Both the position numbers and the translations under genes were made by a program. A model generated the notes under the pieces. The model ran no database searches. It was given only the letters and a program-made list of their open reading frames with translations, and had not been told where the DNA came from. Shown here piece after piece: positions 59,069 to 64,000 of a stretch of DNA of 64,000 nt. Source of the stretch: Mucilaginibacter straminoryzae (GTDB taxonomy: Bacteria > Bacteroidota > Bacteroidia > Sphingobacteriales > Sphingobacteriaceae); NCBI RefSeq assembly GCF_022953055.1, contig NZ_JALJEJ010000012.1, forward strand, positions 24,748 to 88,747, written 5' to 3'. Each line of letters starts with the position of its first letter. The stretch's first letter is position 1.

Positions 59069-62000
59069 ATGAAAAAAATTTTACTTAATTTTTTATGGGT
59101 TTTGATTATGCTAGGCTCACATGCCTATGCCCAAAACCGTACAGTTACCGGTACAGTTACCGGTAAAGAAGACGGCTTACCATTGCCTGGCGTAAGCGTC
59201 GTTGTAAAAGGTACAAAAATTGGTACCCAAACTGGAGCAAACGGTAAATTTTCATTAAATGTACCTTCTCCAAACAGTGTTTTAGTATTCTCATTTGTAG
59301 GTTATGAAACTACAGAGGCCCGGGCCTCTGCAAATTTAAATGTTTCGTTGATTACTGCTCAGCGTTCTTTAAATGAGGTTGTTGTAGTTGGTTACGGAAC
59401 TCAAGAAAGAAGGGATTTAACCGGATCTGTAGGTAAAGTTTCTGGTGCTACACTGGCTAGTAATCCTACTCCAAGTTTTGACAAAGGACTGGCCGGTAGA
59501 GTTACAGGTGTTAGGGTAACTGAAAGCAGCGGTTTTTTAGGATCTGCACCAACAATTCGCGTGCGTGGAACAAACTCGTTAAGTAATGAAGGCGGGCCGC
59601 TTTACGTTGTTGACGGTATTCCGATTGTAACCGGTAACCAAAGTGGTGTTGTTGCTAACAACCCTCTTGCCGATATCAATTCGGAAGACATCGAGAGTAT
59701 CGAGGTACTTAAAGATGGTTCTTCTACTGCAATTTACGGTTCTCGTGCATCAAGCGGTGTTGTGTTAATTACTACCAAAAAAGGTAAAACAGGTAGACAG
59801 GTAATTAATTACAGTGGCTGGGCTGGCTATGCAACTGCTAGCAAAAGGTTAAGTGTTCTTAACGCAAATGACTTCATTACCATTGCGAACGAGAAATTGA
59901 CTAATTCAGGTGCTACTCCTAAAGCATTTCCTACACTCGACCCTACAGGAAATCCGTATAATACAGACTGGCAAGATGTGGTATTCAGAAGGGGTTTTCA
60001 ACAGAACCACGCAATTTCAGTAAGCGGTGGCACTGATAAATCGAACTACTATTTTTCTGCTGGATTTGCTGACTTTAAGGGTCAGATTGTTGGTAACGAA
60101 CAACGTAAATATAATGTTCGTGCAAACGTTGAACAGAAAGCACTTAATATTCTTACTTTAGGCTTTACCAGCGGTATTTCTTATGTTAAAAACTTAGGTC
60201 TTAACAGCGGTACCAACGGATTGTCTGCAAACGTTAATAATGCTCTACAAGCGTTACCAAACGTACCTGTTTTTAATCCTGACGGATCTTATAACATTAG
60301 TGCTGATGGTACAGTGTTAGGTCCGGGTTCTAATACCAAAGGTATCGATAACAACTATACCAACATCAAGTATATCCTTGATAATAACATTTATAAAAAT
60401 CAAAATTTAACTTTCACAGGTACCGGCTATCTTGACGCAAAGATATTTGACGGCTTACACGCACGTACCCAAATTGGGGTTAACTCTTTATACGGTGAGG
60501 ATTATCAGTATTGGAACCCTATCCATGGTGATGGAAGACCAAATGGTTTGGTATTTCAACAGTATATACCAACATTCAACTATGATTGGGTAAATACACT
60601 TACTTATAACAAGATTTTTGGTAGTCATAAAATCAATGTTGTAGGAGGTGCGGAATTTCAAAAACAACGTGCCCGCTCTTTTAACGCTCAGGGAACAGGA
60701 TTATCTAACGTTTATTTCGGTCCCAACAACCTGATTTCAGGTACCCTTTCCACCCCTAATATCGGTGGTGGTATAGCTGAGAACGCTATCCGTTCTTTCT
60801 TTGGAAGAGCTAACTACGCATTTAAAGATCGTTATTTGTTAACATTAACTTATCGCTCTGACTATATATCGAATTTGGGCCCAAATAGTCCTCCGGGATT
60901 ACTACCCGGCGGATCATTAGGCTGGAGAATTTCTGACGAATCTTTCTTTAAAAATTCATCTGCCCTTAAATTCGTTAACGATTTAAAATTACGTGCAAGC
61001 TGGGCAAGAACAGGAAATGTTAACATTCCGACATATGCGTTTGCTAGTACTTATGCTCCTGCTACCTATGGAACTTCAAGCGGTATCGCCTTTAATGTGC
61101 TTGGAAATGATAAATTGAAATACGAAAAGACAGACAAACTGGACTTTGGGTTCGATTTAACAATGTTGCACAACAGAGTTAGTGTTACCGCAGATTATTT
61201 CAAAAACAACGATAATAATTTGATTCAACAGGTTGCTATTGCGCCTTCGCTGGGTGTACCTGGTAACCAGATCAGCCAAAACGTTGGTAGTATGTACAAT
61301 AAAGGCTTTGAGGTTTCTGTAACGTCAACAAACATTCAAAGCAGTGCATTTACCTGGACTTCGAACTTTAACTTCACTTACATTAAAAACAAGGTAACTA
61401 CTCTTTACGGTGGAAATGATTTAATAGGTACTTACAACATTACCAGAGTAGGTAATCCTTTGAATTCTTTCTACGGTTATACCTTCTTAGGAGTTAATCC
61501 TGCTAATGGTAACCCGATGTATTTAAAAGGTAATGGCCAAACTATACAAGGAGATGTTACTAAAGGGAATTACTATATCTATGATCCGGCAAATCCGACT
61601 GCTTTAGTTACTCAAACTACACTAAATACAGCGGATAAAACCATCATTGGCAATGCTCTACCTACCTATTATGGTGGTTTTGCTAACAACTTCACTTACA
61701 AGAACTTTGACCTGGGTATTTATCTGACCTTCTCCGGTGGGAATAAGGTAATGAATGCAACACGTCAGGAAACCTTGTTAAACCAATTGTTTATTAATAA
61801 CGGTACCGAGATACTTCAGCGCTGGAATTCCCCTGGACAGGTTACCTCTGTTCCTAAGCTGTATTATGGTAATGGTAACTTCATTAATACAACAGGTAAC
61901 GCCAGCACAAGATTCCTGGAAGACGGTAAATTTATTCGCGGCCAGGAACTTAGTTTAGGATATACGCTGCCTAAATCTATTGTGCAAAAAGTTAACATGA

Positions 62001-62155
62001 ACAAAGTACGTGTGTATGCACAAGTTCAAAATGCCTTTATTATAACTAAGTACAAGGGCTTAGACCCAGAAGTGTCAAACACTGGCACCAGTGTTGACTT
62101 CAATGCCAATCCAAGACCGAGAACTTTCATTTTAGGTTTAAATGTTGGATTCTAA
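59069..62155 (+). CDS. SusC/RagA-type TonB-linked outer-membrane transporter, copy 2
   Basis: The 1028-residue protein has a signal peptide (about 1-21). The regulatory domain RTVTGTVTGKEDGLPLPGV is very like copy 1, with TonB-box-like LNEVVVVGYG, plug segments TIRVRGTNSLSNEGGPLYVV and DINSEDIESIEVLKDGSST, and barrel. Divergence from copy 1 begins after the regulatory domain, so they are not recent duplicates. The SusD gene starts 13 bp after its stop. Substrate unknown. Confidence 0.96.
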   Translation: MKKILLNFLWVLIMLGSHAYAQNRTVTGTVTGKEDGLPLPGVSVVVKGTKIGTQTGANGKFSLNVPSPNSVLVFSFVGYETTEARASANLNVSLITAQRSLNEVVVVGYGTQERRDLTGSVGKVSGATLASNPTPSFDKGLAGRVTGVRVTESSGFLGSAPTIRVRGTNSLSNEGGPLYVVDGIPIVTGNQSGVVANNPLADINSEDIESIEVLKDGSSTAIYGSRASSGVVLITTKKGKTGRQVINYSGWAGYATASKRLSVLNANDFITIANEKLTNSGATPKAFPTLDPTGNPYNTDWQDVVFRRGFQQNHAISVSGGTDKSNYYFSAGFADFKGQIVGNEQRKYNVRANVEQKALNILTLGFTSGISYVKNLGLNSGTNGLSANVNNALQALPNVPVFNPDGSYNISADGTVLGPGSNTKGIDNNYTNIKYILDNNIYKNQNLTFTGTGYLDAKIFDGLHARTQIGVNSLYGEDYQYWNPIHGDGRPNGLVFQQYIPTFNYDWVNTLTYNKIFGSHKINVVGGAEFQKQRARSFNAQGTGLSNVYFGPNNLISGTLSTPNIGGGIAENAIRSFFGRANYAFKDRYLLTLTYRSDYISNLGPNSPPGLLPGGSLGWRISDESFFKNSSALKFVNDLKLRASWARTGNVNIPTYAFASTYAPATYGTSSGIAFNVLGNDKLKYEKTDKLDFGFDLTMLHNRVSVTADYFKNNDNNLIQQVAIAPSLGVPGNQISQNVGSMYNKGFEVSVTSTNIQSSAFTWTSNFNFTYIKNKVTTLYGGNDLIGTYNITRVGNPLNSFYGYTFLGVNPANGNPMYLKGNGQTIQGDVTKGNYYIYDPANPTALVTQTTLNTADKTIIGNALPTYYGGFANNFTYKNFDLGIYLTFSGGNKVMNATRQETLLNQLFINNGTEILQRWNSPGQVTSVPKLYYGNGNFINTTGNASTRFLEDGKFIRGQELSLGYTLPKSIVQKVNMNKVRVYAQVQNAFIITKYKGLDPEVSNTGTSVDFNANPRPRTFILGLNVGF

Positions 62156-62168
62156 ATATTAAAACAGC

Positions 62169-63830
62169 ATGAAAAAGATATTTAAGAGATTTGATTTAAA
62201 TAAGTTTATGGCCGTTGCTGTAGGCTTTGCGATAATGGGTTTAAATTCTTGTAAGAAGTTTACAGAATTGCAACCTTTAAGTTCCCTGTCCACAACCACA
62301 GCATTTAGTACTACAGCTAATGTGGAGTTGGCGGCAAACGGTATGTATAACACAGCTGCGGTTGGTACCTATAATGGTGGTGGCGGTCGTGGCTATGCTT
62401 TCGGCGCTGCTTCTATAGAACAGGGTGAGATGAGAGGCGAGGATATGATCAATATCGCCTCGTTCTATCAGATAACTTATCAAGCTACTTATGATGCCTC
62501 TACAGGTTCTGCAAATAACTATAACATGTGGATCAACCTGTATTCCCTGATTAACCAGTGTAATACGTTTATAGCAGGCGTACGTCAGGCAGCAAGTTCT
62601 GGTGTTTTAACAGCTGCCAACGCTAGTGCTTATGAAGGCGAAGCTCGATTTTTAAGAGCTTTAGCTCATCACGAATTACTTATTCAATTCTGTCGTCCTT
62701 ATTTAGATGGAAACGGCTCTCAAATGGGAGTTCCTTATCGCACGATAGCTATCAACAGCCAAGCCGCTGTACAAGATGCGCTACAGCTAGATAGAGGTAC
62801 AGTTGCTCAAGATTATACCAAAATTTTAGAAGATCTGGATTACGCAGAGAATAACCTTCCTTCAGCACAAAAAATAACCCGTGCTACAAAAGGTGCTGCA
62901 ATAGCATTGAAAACCCGTATTAAATTACACATGGGTGATTGGGCTGGTGTTATAACAGAAGGTGCTAAGCTTGGAACAAGCGGTACAGCGCCATTTACAA
63001 GTCCGGTAGGGAATTACAAGCTTACCGCTTCTCCTGATGGGCCTTTCTATACTGGTGTGTCTTCATTATCTGGAAACTACGCCAATAATACTGAATCAGT
63101 TTTTTCAGTGGCACAGAGCTCGCTGGCAAATGGAAGTGTAAACGGTGCATTGCCGAATATGTTCGGGCCTGCAAGTATCATTATCAATGGTGTTACAAGC
63201 AGCCAGGGCGGGCGTAACTTAGTTTGTACAAGCCCTAATTTGTATAACGCATCTTTCTGGGTGACTGGCGATCTTCGCAGAAGTCTTTTGCAAATTCAGC
63301 AAGGAACTACAAATGCGAAATATTTCTTTAACTGGAAATATCGGGATGTTACTACTCAAAGTGATTATGCGCCTATCATTCGTTATGCAGAAGTATTGCT
63401 TAACGTTGCAGAGGCCTATGCACGAACCAACAATACTACACAAGCACTTGCATTGTTAAATGCGGTTCGTAACAGGGCTGTAGTTAACGTGGCAGACCAG
63501 TATACTGTTGCGTCATTTGCAACAAGTAAAGCAATGACACAGGCTATCTTAAATGAGCGCAGAATAGAGTTTGCTGGTGAAGGTCGTCGTTGGGCAGATA
63601 TTCACAGATTAGCTAAAGACGCTGATTTTACTACCGGAGGTATTCCTGCGAAGATATTGATTGCACAAGTAAAAGGAGATGGATCAAGCTATGATGTGGT
63701 AAATCGTCCGGTGATTACCCCATCTTTTGCAGCTATTCCCTATAGTGATTACAGATTTATCTGGCCTATACCAGCTCCAGAGCTAACTGCTAATCCTACT
63801 TTGGCAAAACAGCAGAACCCTAATTATTAA
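62169..63830 (+). CDS. RagB/SusD-family nutrient-binding lipoprotein, copy 2
   Basis: The 553-residue protein has a lipobox (LNSC, Cys about 28) and standard RagB/SusD features: AFSTTANVELAANGMYN, EARFLRALAHHELLIQFCRPY, YTKILEDLDYAENNLP, AAIALKTRIKLHMGDWAG, RYAEVLLNVAEAYARTNN and ILNERRIEFAGEGRRWADIHR. It is the typical RagB/SusD form, unlike the partner of copy 1. It would bind the ligand taken up by SusC2. Terminator at 63851-63884. Confidence 0.95.
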   Translation: MKKIFKRFDLNKFMAVAVGFAIMGLNSCKKFTELQPLSSLSTTTAFSTTANVELAANGMYNTAAVGTYNGGGGRGYAFGAASIEQGEMRGEDMINIASFYQITYQATYDASTGSANNYNMWINLYSLINQCNTFIAGVRQAASSGVLTAANASAYEGEARFLRALAHHELLIQFCRPYLDGNGSQMGVPYRTIAINSQAAVQDALQLDRGTVAQDYTKILEDLDYAENNLPSAQKITRATKGAAIALKTRIKLHMGDWAGVITEGAKLGTSGTAPFTSPVGNYKLTASPDGPFYTGVSSLSGNYANNTESVFSVAQSSLANGSVNGALPNMFGPASIIINGVTSSQGGRNLVCTSPNLYNASFWVTGDLRRSLLQIQQGTTNAKYFFNWKYRDVTTQSDYAPIIRYAEVLLNVAEAYARTNNTTQALALLNAVRNRAVVNVADQYTVASFATSKAMTQAILNERRIEFAGEGRRWADIHRLAKDADFTTGGIPAKILIAQVKGDGSSYDVVNRPVITPSFAAIPYSDYRFIWPIPAPELTANPTLAKQQNPNY

Positions 63831-63850
63831 TCTCAAAATAAACTCGAGTC

Positions 63851-63884
63851 TAAGCCGCCTCTTATCTAAGAGGTGGCTTTTTTT
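63851..63884 (+). terminator. Terminator of the second SusCD pair
   Basis: AAGCCGCCTCTT pairs with AAGAGGTGGCTT around ATCT (one G-T pair), then seven T. Confidence 0.88.
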
Positions 63885-63999
63885 CTGAAAGTAAATAGCA
63901 AAGTATACAATCCATCGTGGTTAAAAGAATTTTTTCTACGTGCTCATAGGCAACAACCGTTGGTTCCTGATGGATTAAATCAGTTTTATTTCCGACCTC
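63862..63999 (-). CDS. Possible C-terminal fragment of a gene beyond the window
   Basis: From the window edge the minus strand is open for 45 codons to a TAA inside the terminator stem (peptide includes NKTDLIHQEPTVVAYEHVE). The length is not significant, and I recognise nothing in it. It might be the end of a convergent gene using the terminator in both directions. Confidence 0.2.
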   Translation of the reverse strand, partial: EVGNKTDLIHQEPTVVAYEHVEKILLTTMDCILCYLLSEKKPPLR

Positions 64000-64000
64000 T

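Overview
The window reads as a chromosomal segment of a Bacteroidota bacterium, most likely family Sphingobacteriaceae (Mucilaginibacter/Pedobacter-like). I infer this from two SusC/SusD outer-membrane pairs, the response regulator PorX, a fused LpxC-FabZ, the order birA-rsfS-ftsH, the pair tsaE-ald, promoters of the TTTG-N19-TAnnTTTG type, and intergenic repeats of a kind familiar from that family. It is mostly core genome with short accessory or repeat-filled gaps. No rRNA, tRNA, CRISPR array, prophage or intact insertion sequence was seen.

Layout. 1-2518 (minus): split DsbD system and biotin ligase. 2534-5756 (plus): rsfS, ftsH and a LUD-domain protein. 5757-10666: a decayed reading frame, an orphan small protein, two tandem paralogous seven-helix membrane proteins of low GC, then an overlapping histidine kinase/response regulator pair and a radical SAM protein. 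10780-15362 (minus): a TPR lipoprotein-like protein, a tiny Cys-rich secreted protein, psd, cdsA, a DUF2007 protein and a CPBP protease; the last three overlap or nearly touch. 15405-21549: dusB, apaG, a zinc protease, a flotillin-like SPFH protein with four N-terminal repeats, and a Tyr/Trp-rich secreted protein with a His/Met-rich tail. 21728-30878: GluQ-like synthetase, tsaE, ald, a VanX-type dipeptidase, a BrkB membrane protein, a secreted FAD oxidoreductase, a DinB/bacillithiol transferase and an OmpA lipoprotein; the gaps at 22673-23226 and 25609-26202 are packed with palindromes. 31000-35090: S9 peptidase and, convergently, porX.

35230-40467 is an HD phosphohydrolase followed by the lipid A operon lpxD, lpxC-fabZ, lpxA and an ABC ATPase whose first codons lie inside an intergenic inverted repeat. 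40538-46829: M16 protease, efp, a MntA/HepT toxin-antitoxin pair, 5-formyl-THF cyclo-ligase and a DUF4932 metalloprotease-like protein. 46987-54026 (minus): xth, a cyclophilin, a TonB-dependent receptor and a PadR-PspC-small membrane protein operon with a clear ATGT/ACAT operator. 54202-63830 (plus): two SusC-SusD pairs with similar -7 regions and no degradative enzymes alongside.

Functionally the window joins envelope biogenesis (lipid A, phospholipids, OmpA, SusCD, PorX), membrane quality control (FtsH, SPFH, CPBP, zinc protease) and translation or tRNA maintenance (rsfS, dusB, gluQ, tsaE, efp). The best candidates for new biology are the duplicated membrane-sensor cassette next to the two-component system, the vault-like repeat architecture of the SPFH protein, and the structured repeat elements. 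No wholly new multi-gene system is proven by sequence reading alone.
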